Source: Balaenoptera acutorostrata (taxonomy: Eukaryota; Chordata; Mammalia; Artiodactyla; Balaenopteridae). From it: 64,000 nt of DNA. A model generated the notes under the pieces. That model ran no database searches and was not told where the DNA came from. It saw only the letters and a list, made by a program, of their open reading frames with translations. The translations under genes and the position numbers were made by a program. Location of the stretch: NCBI RefSeq assembly GCF_949987535.1, contig NC_080069.1, forward strand, positions 37,313,269-37,377,268, given 5' to 3'. Positions 35,356-46,141 of this stretch are shown piece by piece; the first letter of the stretch is position 1; each line of letters begins with the position of its first letter.

Positions 35356-36009
35356 GGAGAGGAAAATAAAAGCAAAAAGGACATGGAGCCCATGCAACTC
35401 CAGGAAATGCTTGCACGAAGCTTCTTTAGCTTCTAACTAACATTTGTAACCAAGGATCAGCAGAGCAGCCTCTTGTAATTACCGTTGTTGCCCCATTTGC
35501 GGCTATCTCCGCGAGGCCAGTAAATCTTAAAATTACAGGCTGACCACCCCGGAGAACTGAGACAGAGTCAGCCACATCTCTCAAAGGCACTGCCCTGGGC
35601 AATTCCCACCCCCTGAGATGACTTGCTCGCCAGGGAGAAGGCCCCGCCTGGGAGCGACTCCCAGACCTCGCTGCGGCTTGGAAATAAATAAAACCAGGGT
35701 GGGTGGCCCAGGATGCCGGCACCCCTTGTGAGTAGAAGAGGAGGCTGCTGGTCCACTATCCCTGTCACACCTTCCATCACCCCAGCCCAGCTTGGGCTCC
35801 TGGTTAGGCCCCAGAGATGGACAAGAAGAGGAGAGAGCCAAGGAACAGAGAAGGGGAAAGTAGAAATGCCTTGACAAGGAGACATTTGCCTCTAGAAATA
35901 CTGTTCCTCTCTGTTGAGGAGCACAACACCTGCAGAGGTCAGCTAGCTTAACACACGGGTCATTTTATGTGAATGGAGCTCAAGATTTGACTTGAGATTT
36001 AACCATGAT
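35356..36009. other. Non-coding, moderately GC-rich stretch
   Basis: About 35440-35720 has several CpGs and no repeat signature ('tgcggctatctccgcgaggc'), followed by unique-looking sequence up to the D arm. No gene is recognised. Confidence 0.4.
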
Positions 36010-36487
36010 CTGCTGACTTAACCCTGCAGATCTTGGGGCTTGTCAGTCTCCATAACCGCATGAGCCAGTTTCTTACAGGAAATCTTTTATTACATATCCT
36101 CCGGATTCTGTTTCTCTGGAGAACCCTGACTAATGTATGAGGTTAGGACCATGGTGGCTGTGTGTTATGGACTCAAATCCGGCCCGTACCACATTTGTGC
36201 TATTTGAACCTGGGTAGGTTTCTCAATGCCCTGTGCCTCAGTTTCCTCATCAGTAAAACAGATGCAATAATAGTACCTACCATATGGGTTATTGTGGGAT
36301 GAAATAATATATGCTAAGAATGATGCTTAGTACACAGGAGGTGCTCAGTAAGTATTAGCTGTTTAGACAACTGAGAAGCTCAGAGAAGTTAAGTTAACTG
36401 CCTGAAACCACACAGCTCCTAACAGAGCTGTGCTGATTCAAGACCCTTCTCTATCATTTGGACCAACTTAATTCACAAATGCTGCCC
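36010..36487 (-). repeat. Inverted local duplication, arm D (acceptor copy)
   Basis: This is the reverse complement of 32535-33013. It contains the same unique sequence, the same MIR and the same truncated ~120 bp of the LTR-like repeat, ending sharply in mid-repeat at 36010. The truncated repeat without its other end marks this as the derived copy. There is no poly(A) and no target-site duplication that I can see. Confidence 0.95.
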
Positions 36488-36878
36488 AATGCCAAGAGCC
36501 TAGGATAATAAAGTGCAGTCTCAGTGTTTTGTACATCACATGTGGAGTTCATGATTTTGCCCTTACATAATGCATTTCATTCAGCTTTTTAAATTTGGAT
36601 ATAGATACCTATAAATCTGTCTTATTACTGCCTTTATCAATTCTTCTATTTACAAAAGTCCAGCAGCATATGATTTTGTGGTTAATTAGTATAAATAACG
36701 CTTCTGGGTCAAACATTAAAATAATATTCCCCAAGCCATTTAGCACCTATCAATGGCCTGCTGTCTAGATGTTCTGTCTTATCTGCTTTTAGCTGGCATC
36801 CACCAACCCCTCCACTGATCAGCCTAATTCCCTACATATGTCCCTTTCAGCATCTCCAGAAAAGGTGGCTCTGGGTGG

Positions 36879-36881
<3 letters not shown>

Positions 36882-36942
<61 letters not shown>
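36882..36942. repeat. (GT)n microsatellite
   Basis: About 30 GT units with one 'at' interruption. It is probably polymorphic. Confidence 0.97.
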
Positions 36943-36943
<1 letters not shown>

Positions 36944-37254
36944 TCAGGTAGAGCATTGGTCTTTGCCTCCTGCTGAAGAGAATGACTCAGAGTTTAGGTG
37001 ACTTGCTCAAAGCCACAGAACAAAGAAACAAACAAACAGAAACTCAAAATGCTTTCTTCCTACTGTTCTTTCTGCTGCCCCGGAAGGTCAGATGTCTGAG
37101 GAGCACCGTCCAGATTTGGACACCATTGCATTTCCATTTCAGAGAAAGAGAGATCCATCAACCAAATTGGTTGCCGCAGTACAAGTTTCCTATACACAGA
37201 CAAGAGGAAGTTCTGAATTAAGATTCCTACAAAATACAACAAACAAAAGAGAAT

Positions 37255-37324
37255 TACAGAAGAGAAAAAAGGGAAGGAGGGAGGGAAAGAGGTAGGGAGA
37301 AGACAGAGAGAGGAAGGAAGGGGA
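37255..37324 (+). repeat. Polypurine tract
   Basis: About 70 bases are almost entirely A/G ('ggaaggagggagggaaagag' and onward), with only isolated T and C. It is a possible triplex-forming tract. Confidence 0.9.
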
Positions 37325-37771
37325 CATCGTGGAAAGTCAGTTTTGCAAAGGAGGTTTTAGCTGCTCCAGGGGCTGCTGGGAGGGAAAGGGTGGAAGGCAA
37401 GGAAGAATTCACTCACCAGTGGTGGTCAGTTTGGAATTGTTTACAGCGCAAGTGCCCCGAGGGGGCTTTGCTTACACAAAGCAGACTTCAAAGAGCCCGT
37501 CAGACATTAACAGACTGAGCCTCTACCATTCCCACCCCCAGCCTCAGGGAGCCTGGGGTTAGGACAGCAGTCTTCAACCGGGAAACTGAGGACAAAATAA
37601 GGAGCCAGTGAAGAAACTGGGAATGCCCCCCAAGACTCTGCCACTAAGACCCACTGCTAACATTGCCATCAAAGGTATTGCCCTCATCAGGAGCCGGCTG
37701 GCCTGCACGCCTCAGTGTTTAAAGGATCCAGTTCTCTTTGGAGCCAGAGATACAGGAAGTCCCAGGTGAAT

Positions 37772-37779
37772 TATAAAAG
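37772..37779 (+). promoter_or_regulatory. TATA-box-like element, candidate promoter
   Basis: 'tataaaag' fits the TATA consensus. An ETS-like 'acaggaagt' lies about 20 bases upstream, and CpG-containing sequence ('cgttcgaggccagcagtctc') follows about 30 bases downstream. No first exon can be assigned, so this is a motif-level inference only. Confidence 0.25.
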
Positions 37780-38389
37780 CCAGCAGTTTCCAGGTCTCTC
37801 CCGTTCGAGGCCAGCAGTCTCCGCGGGCCGATAGCGGCCCTTACTAAGTTCCTGAGGACTGGCAGCATCTAGGCATGCCCTCCCCACAACCCCCCAGATA
37901 TTTGCATCCATTCGGCGCTTGGATTCCCCCTCCGGCTCCTATGGAGAAAAGGCTGCTGGAAACCCAGACACCCTGTGGAGGGGACTGGTGCCAAGTCGTC
38001 TGGGGCCCCCTCCCCCGGGAAGCAAGAAGCACAGCCAGCCTTGTCACCATGCCCTAAAGTAGGATGGATGGCCCCGGTAAACCGATCCTCGCTAATGTAA
38101 CCATAGGTGCTATTTCATTTAAATACATCGACCCAGACATTTCCCATCAGTACAGCGCCTTTCCCTGAGGCCTGCCTCTGCTCCCTCCAAAGCCTCAAAC
38201 CACCCGGGTTAATGACACGCCCAGGCTGGGGACCAGAGTGTGTTAAGTGTCTTTGCAATGGCAAATGAGGGGCCCCCAAAGTCTTCCCTTTCTTCATTTA
38301 TCATTTTCTATAATGTACCTATCACATACCCTGCTCCTCTCGCCTTTGCCAAACTAAACAGCCTTAGTCCTGCTAATCTCTCCTCAGAT

Positions 38390-38640
38390 GGAGACCGGGG
38401 CCATAAATCTAATCACCGTGGAAAGAAGGCCTTCCCTGACCATGCCTTGGGCGCTCCGCACAGCACATATTATAAAACACACAGCAGATAATGGCAGAAC
38501 TGCTGTCACAGGGCGCGTTATAAAATGCAGATGTTGTCAGGAAGAATGCGCCTGTTGTGAAGTTTCAACTGTAAATTAGCCAGCTTGCTAAAAGGATGAA
38601 GGCCATTTAATTTGCTCATCAACTCCACCCTCTCTCCTCT
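38390..38640. promoter_or_regulatory. Possible conserved non-coding element
   Basis: There is no repeat signature. Homeobox-like TAAT/ATTA cores cluster here ('cataaatctaatcacc', 'ctgtaaattagcc', 'catttaatttgctc'), with two TTATAAAA-like motifs between. Its conservation cannot be seen from one genome. Confidence 0.25.
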
Positions 38641-38748
38641 TTATCCTTTGTCTCCATGGCACAGTATGTTTGAATAAAATTCCGGGTAGAAATTGGAAAT
38701 AGAGGACTCTGGCACTGGCTTTGCCAGGTAACATGAAATTAAATCCCA

Positions 38749-38940
38749 CAAGTCTGTTCTCTATGTCTGTAAGTCTGTTTCTGTTTTGTAGATAAGTTCA
38801 TTTGTATCATATTTTAAACCATAATGGAAAAGAATAGGAAAAAGAATCCATATATATATAGCTGAATCACTTTGCTGTACAGTAGAAATGAAGATAATAT
38901 TGTAAATCAACTATACTTCAATAAAATAATTTTTTTTAGA
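38749..38940 (+). mobile_element. LINE-1 3' end, short and rearranged
   Basis: 'ctgaatcactttgctgtaca' and 'gtaaatcaactatacttcaa' plus AATAAAAT form the artiodactyl L1 3' terminus. The piece before it ('agataagttcatttgtatca') comes from further upstream in the 3' UTR, so the copy has an internal deletion. The direct repeats 'aaatccca' at 38741-38748 and 38941-38948 are its likely target-site duplication. Confidence 0.85.
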
Positions 38941-38948
38941 AAATCCCA

Positions 38949-40254
38949 TTAGCTTTTTGAATCAATTTTAAAAAGTAAAAGTTAAACATGTTGTCTGTAT
39001 GCATTTTTTAAGTAATAGAATCCATTCTCAGCCCCCCAGACCTGACTTAACCCCCACCCCATGACTCCCCACCATGACATATTGAGGTGGGCTGCCCACA
39101 AACCTCTTCCTTCCAACCACCTCCAAGATGTCATGAACTTATTAATGTCTTTTTCAAAGAACACTAAATTTTGTGGCATTCTGCTTTCAGAAAGTGAAAG
39201 AAACGGAGTTTTTTTGTTTTTGTTTTCCTTTTTTTTACATCTTTAAAAAAGAACAGCAGTGGGCTAAATCTCTCATAGCACATTGCAGGGATGTTAATAA
39301 GATCTTTAAGGAAGGCAGATGTACTGAGAGTATCCCTTTGGTCACCAAGAAAACTAAATTCTTCCTTTTATCCCTCTCTTCTCCCAGTCATCTTCAAAAA
39401 AAGGAGAGTGGTTCAAAGAGACAGGAGATACTAGAAAGAGGAAATATTAAGACCTTTGTTGCTACTTATGCTTTAAATGTCTGCCTTGGAGAAAAGAACT
39501 GAGTGTGAGACTTGGGAGCGGTCAGTTATACGCCCATGCCAGTGCCCAAGAAGCAAATCACCTGGCTCAGCTCTCCCCAGGTGGGGCCAGACTGGAACTA
39601 CGAAACCCCATTGTTCCTCAGGTTGGGTCTGGCCTGGCCCTCATCTGGGGCAGTAAGTAGCCTAGGAAAGACCTAGGTCCCAAGTTACCCCGTGATCCAT
39701 GCTACTTCAACAGGTCAAGATAAGAATCTGGAGAACTACCAGAAAATCAGTTCTGAGAATAAGCATGGACCATCTTATTGAGCCATCAGTGTTATCCAAT
39801 GATAAGCAATTGAAAATATTAATGTGTACATTAAGACAAGCATATTTTTTAAAGGCACATTTATTTGTGTTAAATGCAAGACTCATATCAACATTTAGGG
39901 GGAGAGGGAACAGGCAATGAATTCTGAGCTTGTGACTAGCACCTTCAGAAGTCCCATAGCCCTCAGGGGTCTATTCCCTCCTCTGCAAGTCAAGTTTGAG
40001 AAGCATCTTAGTGGGCCATAGCCCATCTCCTAAGAACACAGAGCTGGGAAGGAGGACTCAAAGAACGGAATTAATGCCAATATTGCAGAGGTCTCGGGGG
40101 AAAACACAACAGCGAGCTGCTCAGAGGGCCATGGGGCCCAGGATTGGAGTCCAGGTGTTCTAAGGACCATCCCTATGAGGTTCAGGAACCAGGGGCAAGA
40201 CAAATATTGGAAGTTGGGACCCTTCTTGTCATAGACCAGGGAACCTTCCTCTCT
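38949..40254. other. Non-coding stretch, nothing recognised
   Basis: No gene or named element is seen. A 109-codon plus-strand frame at 39173-39502 has low-complexity F/K-rich composition and is not supported. Confidence 0.45.
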
Positions 40255-40620
40255 CTCTTAATTTGAGTTCTCCCAGAAGCAGACCCTTAGACAAGAATCC
40301 ACATGTAAGTAGTTCATTTCATACGGGATCCTAGGAAACAGCAGTGGGAGTGGGGAAGTGAGATGGCGTAAGATAGGCCTCCGATTAGGGATGCATCATC
40401 CAGAAAGCTACCACTGTGGATAACTGGAGCTTGATCCCTCTGAGGAATTCTGGAAAATACATAGACCATTTGCCTCAGAAGCATCCCACCAATGGCCAAG
40501 GGCACTGGGGTACTTATACACCAACTCCCTACATACTGGTGGGGTGTTGCTGGGGGAGGGGAGAGGTCATGAATTTCCCGCACTTCTGCCTTGAATAGAG
40601 CTCACCCCAGTAGACAAAGA
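40255..40620 (+). repeat. Unassigned interspersed repeat, family X, copy 3
   Basis: 'ctcccagaagcagaccctta', 'ggaaacagcagtgggagtgg', 'attctggaaaatacatagac' and 'ggggtacttatacaccaact' parallel copy 1 at 14965-15215. Confidence 0.6.
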
Positions 40621-40799
40621 AAGCCCTTCAGTAAAGAGATGCTGGGGCTAGCCGCTGGAAATCAACGTGCACTGAAAGGGTAAGGGTGAGAGGGTATTGA
40701 CTAGGTACACGTACCTCTGCACCAAAGACTCTAGTCCTCTTCACCGAGGGTTAAGCACCAGACATGGTGGCTGACCTCAACCTTTAGATAAAAATGACA

Positions 40800-41020
40800 C
40801 GCTACCACCACTAAAAGCTTATGTATAGGCAGTGTGCTAGATGCTCCTTATTTGCTCCTCCCAACAAGCCAATGGGTAGATATTGTGATCACAGAGAAGA
40901 TAACTGGCTGTCACAATTGGAGTAGCTTCTGTAGAGACTTGCCACTGGTAAGGCTGGGACTTGAACCTAGAGTCCATCGGCATAACCTCTGCCTATGTGG
41001 TCAGTACAGAATTCCTGTCC
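40800..41020 (-). mobile_element. MIR SINE
   Basis: 'ggcagtgtgctagatgctcc', 'gccactggtaaggctgggac' and 'ttgaacctagagtccatcgg' are reverse-complement MIR. Confidence 0.75.
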
Positions 41021-41689
41021 AGCCACACCCCTGCCGCAGGTAACTGCCCTACCCACGCCCCCTCCCCCAGGAGACACAGTGAGGTTTTTGTAATATGCGA
41101 TTGAGCTCTCCCATCTTGCCACAGCTTTGGGGACCAAGGGATGGGAAGTTGACCATTTGACAACCCAGGCCCCTGTGTGGCTTGAAAAGGTGAACTAAAT
41201 AAATCAATTCCTGTCCAGGGATTTGGAACTGGTAACTGGAGACCTAGGAGTCAGCCAAGTGAACTGGGAGTGGGGGGGGTGGTGAGTGCAGTGGAGTTAC
41301 ACGTGAAGTGAACAATCCTTGTTTTTGCCCTGTCGTTCCCCTTTCTTCTGGTCTCCTCACTTCTTCACTTCCTTTTTCATTTTTTAAGAACTACCTTCTC
41401 TATTATGCAAGTATGGTGTTAAGAGGTCAAGATACCCTGTCACCTCTGGCTCAAGATGCCATTGACCCATGCTAGGATAACTGGACTCCTTCCCTCTCGG
41501 GAACTTGACTCTTGAGTGGAGAGACACTAGGATAAAAAGCAGCTGAGATCAAAGCTCTGAAGTGATTGTCCACTCTTTCTGAGGCCTAGACATTCGCTTT
41601 TTCTTTCACTCTATGTGCTGCCCTGCAGCCATAGTGCTGGTATCCTGCCATACCCCCTGACACCCACTGCTCCCTTACTCACTGTTCCA

Positions 41690-42284
41690 GTTACCTGGTG
41701 TTGCTTAACAAACCACCCCAAAACTTAGCAGAGTAAAACAATAATTTATTATTACTGTGGGGGTTGATGGGATCAGCTGGGTTGTTCTCACTTGGGGTCT
41801 CTCTCTCATATCGTTGCAGCCAGTCTAAGGCCAAGGCCAAGTTCATCTGAAGGCTTCTTCACTCACCTGTGTGGTATCAGTCTGGGATGTCTGGAGTGTC
41901 TTGGGGCTGGCAGGGCATCTCTCCATGTGGCCTCTTCATATGGCTAGTTTGGGCTTCCTCACAGCATGGTGGTCTTGAAGTAGCTGGATTTCTTCGACAG
42001 GTGCTGGTTTCTCCCAGAGTGAGTGTTTCAAGAGACTCAGGCATAAGCTGCAAGCCATCGCTTTCACAGTATTCTACTTTTCAAAAGTCACCAGCCCACC
42101 CAGATTCAAGAGGACAGAGGAATAGACTCCATCTTTCAACAGGGGGATAGCTTGTGCATATGTGGAAGGAAGGAATTGATGAATGATAGCCATCTTGGAG
42201 CCAGAGCCAATAGCCAGTGGCTCTTTACTTCAGGTGCATACAACTCTGCCTGAGGACGTTCTCTGGCTGGAAGTGTACTATGCC
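41690..42284 (+). repeat. Old interspersed repeat, longest copy of the 30160 family
   Basis: 'gttgcttaacaaaccacccc', 'aaaacttagcagagtaaaac', 'tctccatgtggcctcttcat', 'tcctcacagcatggtggtct' and 'tttctcccagagtgagtgtt' follow the family order and also match 21290-21560 and 30160-31040. Confidence 0.7.
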
Positions 42285-42400
42285 TGCCTATGGAAGACAG
42301 AATTCCAGAGAATTAACACCCCCGGGAGCAGTTCTTAACTACAGATGAATGGGAGTATAAATGCCCCAGCTTCCTCAAATCTGGGTGGATTAAATCACAG
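42285..42400 (+). repeat. Unassigned old repeat, copy 2
   Basis: It is a diverged match to 25665-25770, aligned through 'gaattaacacccccgggagc' and 'tataaatgccccagcttcct'. Confidence 0.55.
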
Positions 42401-43944
42401 GTGACATCTGTATGGTTTCCCAGAGGTCCCCAAAGTGATTGAGCCCTGACTGCCCAGAGTGGAAACCTGCTTCTTGTTATACCCTCAGTGGCTGCCTTCC
42501 TTTCCCCAACTTACTTCTCCAGTCCTCTACTTGGGCCTACTGATATCTCCTCTCAAAAAAACAAAAACAAAAAGCAAACAGACAACCCCTCCCCAAAAGA
42601 CAACTTGCACCCAAAGTCTTTTCTCAAAGTCTGCTTCTGAGGGAACCTACTGCACACATACCCCATTATTTTCCCAGAATATTTCTTCCTCGGGTAGGTT
42701 AACCAGAGTTGGTTTCTTTCGCTTTCAACCAAAGAACAGTAAATGATAGAATGTAGAAAGGGGCCAGAGAGAGGGTGGGGAGCCACAACGTCCAAGTGCC
42801 ACCCAGGTCACGGCCCTCCAGGACAGTGGAGCCAAACAGCCAGCTGCTCTGCGGAGGAGGATGGAGCAAGCCCACACGGAGAGAAACGCCTCCGCAGAGG
42901 CCAGCTCTCTTCAGTCCTCCCCTGTGCCACTCTCCACGGAAGTTCTTGCCCTTGGAAGAATGTGACTGAGCCCCTTCCATGGAAGCAAGCGATTCACAGG
43001 TTTGAAGGGCCAGGTAGAACCATGGAGACGACTCCTGTCAGCAGTCAGGGGTTTCCACAGAAATCTTTTTCCCCTCCCTCTGCCTCTTCACTCACGCCCT
43101 ACCCCACAGGGCCTGGCCTTACCTGTGAGCTCTGTGGTTCAAATAGCATATGAGACGTCCTCTTGCCCCAAACACCCCCCATTAACGAGGCTTAAGAAGG
43201 TTACCGGAAATGAGGGCATTCAGTTGCTTTCCTAAAATGCATCTGAGGACAATAAAATAGAGAAAATTTGAACTTTGATGGGATGTAGTGAGAGATATAC
43301 TGAGGGCTGATGCCAGAGACTGTAGGAACCCAGAGAACAATCTGAGGGCACTGTATGCCTGGGGACAAGAAGAGACAGTACCTGAGGGAAGGAGAGGGAG
43401 GGAAAGGCAAAGGTACCCAAGACCTGCATCCCTGCTTGGGGTGACTGAGGAAACCATACTTAACTTTGGAGTAAGACCCAATTTGTAGGATTTCTGGTTA
43501 GAACTAACGGATAAAGAATTTCGTGGATATCTAATCAATGCTTTCACTCTACATTGAGTATTTATACCTGAGGACCTGAAAACTCTCTAAAAACAAACAT
43601 TCCTCTCCCATGCAGGAAAACAGTGATTTGAAAAACATAGGAGGCCCCTGGTACGAAAACGTTCAATGACTTATCCAAATAAAACCAGCAAAATTTGACG
43701 CTTTTAGACTGGGTTCATAGTAGATTATCCAGATAATTTATCATCTAAACTGGAACACCTTTGAGAGTAAAATGGAGCACTATTAATAATTAAGCCAGGA
43801 TGTCCCAGGTAAGCCGTGATATGAGTTCAGGAGCCCCAGGGCATGTTCTACTTTCCTCTACTGGGAGGCATCCTTGGCTAGTGAGTGAAAGTCTTCCATA
43901 TGCACCTAAATAAAACTTGTAATGCACGTATTCCTCCTTGGTGG
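42401..43944. other. Non-coding stretch, no gene supported
   Basis: A 136-codon frame (42743-43153, +) and several minus-strand frames overlap, with no recognised domain or splice structure. No element is identified. Confidence 0.4.
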
Positions 43945-43993
43945 ATATGGACAGTGGAAAATGCTCTAATCTTAGAACTAAAAGACTTGAACT
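43945..43993 (+). mobile_element. MIR SINE, left part
   Basis: 'gacagtggaaaatgctctaa' and 'aaagacttgaact' are the MIR head. It is cut by a SINE at 43994 and resumes at 44356. Confidence 0.75.
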
Positions 43994-44355
43994 GGGCTTC
44001 CCTGGTGGCGCAGTTGTTGAGAGTCCGCCTGCCAATGCAGGGGACACGGGTTCGAGCCCTGGTCCGGGCGGATCCCACATGCCACGAAGCAACTAGGCCC
44101 GTGTGCCACAACTGCTGAGCCTGCGCTCTAGAGCCCGTGAGCCACAACTACTGAGCCCGCGTGCCACAACTACTGAAGCCCACGCACCTAGAGCCCGTGT
44201 TCCACAACAAGAGAAGCCACTGCAATGAGAAGCCCACACACCGCAACAAAGAGTAGCCCCCGCTCTCCGCAACTAGAGAAAACCCGGGCAGCAATGAAGA
44301 CCCAACGCAGCCAAAAAATAAATAAATGAATAAATGTTAAAAAAAAAAAAAAAAA
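43994..44355 (+). mobile_element. CHR-type tRNA-derived SINE inside MIR
   Basis: It starts 'gggcttccctggtggcgcag', with B box 'ggttcgagccc' and an (AAAT)n/poly(A) tail. The 13-bp target-site duplication is 'aaagacttgaact' (43981-43993) and 'aaagatttgaact' (44356-44368). The host MIR is continuous across the insertion. Confidence 0.97.
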
Positions 44356-44580
44356 AAAGATTTGAACTCAAGTCCAGCTCTGTCCCTTCCTAACTGAGAG
44401 AACTTGAGTGGATCTCTTAACCTCAATCAGCCCAATTTCCTCCTCTATAGAATGGGGAGGATTCCACTCCATTCACAGGTTGTTGTGAAGATTAAAGATT
44501 AATATATGAAAAAGCACTTTGTAGGCCCTTGTTCAATAAATGTGTGGTATTATTTGTACATTCGGTGGTAAATCTGGACA
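44356..44580 (+). mobile_element. MIR SINE, right part
   Basis: 'gaactcaagtccagctctgt', 'cctcctctatagaatgggga', 'caggttgttgtgaagattaa' and 'cccttgttcaataaatgtgt' complete the MIR begun at 43945. Confidence 0.9.
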
Positions 44581-45092
44581 ACCTCTGGACAATGCATAAA
44601 AAAGCTTAAGCCTGATACATGATTTCTTGAAAAGCTATGAAAAGAATTGCCCCATGTTTCCATTCTGGCCTCAGTATGAATAAATTCTGTTTATTTCATG
44701 TTGAGGTATTTCAGCCCACCAGGCCCCTCCTTTCATTCCAACTTGAAGGCAGCTTTTGACCCCTGAACTTTTAGCACCTTTCTCATTGGGGAGAAAGAAC
44801 AGTTCCACATTTAAGTGAAAACGCATGTATATTCCTTGACTCTCTGCCTGAAGCCACTGAGTTTCACCAAGAACAGGCAATAGGAGTAACTTGTATTCAG
44901 CACTTGAACGTCTTCATGGTCAGCTTGAGGGGTAACATGGAAAAACTTATAGGGGCATGAGAATAATAATATGGGGGTTTTCAACTGTAAAAAGAAGACC
45001 ACACACATGGTCCCATGTGGATTGCACCCTGGACCATCTTCAAAAACATGGAAGTTGCATTCTCCGCAGCCATGCATAGGCCTGGTTTAATT
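44581..45092. other. Non-coding stretch, nothing recognised
   Basis: Short AT-rich unique sequence between the MIR/SINE nest and the next SINE. Confidence 0.5.
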
Positions 45093-45106
45093 AAATGTAG
45101 GCCACA

Positions 45107-45401
45107 GGGCTTCCCTGGTGGCGCAGTGGTTGGGAGTCTGCCTGCTAATGCAGGGGACACGGGTTCGAGCCCTGGTCTGGGAGGATCCCACGTGCCGCGG
45201 AGCGGCTGGGCCCGTGAGCCACGGTTGCTGAGCCTGCGCGTCTGGAGCCTGTGCCCCGCAGCGGGAGGGGCCGCGATAGAGAGGGGCCCGCGCACCGCGA
45301 TGAAGAGCGGTCCCCGCACCGCGATGAAGAGTGGCCCCCGCTTGCCGCAACTGGAGAGGGCCCTCGCGCGGACCGAAGACCCAACACAGCCAAAAATAAA
45401 T

Positions 45402-45433
<32 letters not shown>

Positions 45434-45462
45434 GAAAATCCTTTAAAAAAAAAAAAAAAAAA
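45107..45462 (+). mobile_element. Young CHR-type SINE with intact Pol III boxes
   Basis: The A box 'tggcgcagtgg' (45119-45129) and B box 'ggttcgagccc' (45162-45172) match the Pol III consensus. The body is CpG-rich ('gtgccgcggagcggctgggc'), a sign of youth. It ends in (AAAT)n then a poly(A) of about 21. The 14-bp perfect target-site duplication 'aaatgtaggccaca' occupies 45093-45106 and 45463-45476. A ~24-bp tandem duplication containing 'ccgcaccgcgatgaagag' sits in the body. Frames crossing it (up to 157 codons) are spurious. Confidence 0.97.
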
Positions 45463-45476
45463 AAATGTAGGCCACA

Positions 45477-46128
45477 AATGGGCTGCCAAACATGATGCCG
45501 AAACGCTGTTGATTTCTGTGGTAGAAATTTCCCATTGCTCTGTGTTCCTGATAAGATAGTACATGTGGAGAGTACAACCTGAACACTTGGCAGATGGTCC
45601 CATCTGTTTTTCCATCATTTTGAATTTAGCAGGAAAATCTCAAGATGTGTTTTGACACAAGCATGCTTTTTTCCTTTCTGCATTTTGAAATGGTTGTGTT
45701 TGGAGCCTAATTAAATCCATATGCTTCTGATTCATTTACACTTAACTCATCAAAATGTTGTTTTGTAATAGCCATTTGAAGTCCAAGGCGCCTCTCTTGA
45801 GCCTTTTTTCTGAAAACCAGGAAGCTATGGTGAGCCAGCCAGCCAGCAGTGTTCTCATACCAAAAGGTTCAAATATGGTTCAAGACAAGATTTCACAGCC
45901 AGGAGATTCTGGTGGTTAGGAATTGTCCTAAAGCATCACTGTCAAGTGTGGGGTGTGACTTTGAATCTTCTGTTACTATCCAAAGATACTCAGTGTTCAG
46001 AATAGTAGAAAACAATTTATGAGAGAAAAAAAAATAATGCTAGAATCACTGGACCCAACGGGAAATTTTAGTTTAAATGGCAATTGGGTGGTTTTCCCTT
46101 TTTGTTTGTTTGTTTGTTTTGGTTTTTA
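45477..46128. other. Non-coding stretch between inverted SINEs
   Basis: Unique-looking sequence with a homeobox-like AT-rich patch ('gagcctaattaaatccatat' near 45705). No gene is seen. Confidence 0.45.
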
Positions 46129-46141
46129 AAGAAGAGTTTTT

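Noticed and set aside
32888..36120. The two LTR-like copies at 32888 and 36010 as independent insertions
   Set aside because: Matching continues without break through the adjacent MIR and unique sequence, so they are one duplicated block.
1655..36487. Inverted duplications as assembly errors
   Set aside because: The arms have 4% and 7% divergence with CpG-type changes and context-specific edges; a misassembly would give near-identical arms.
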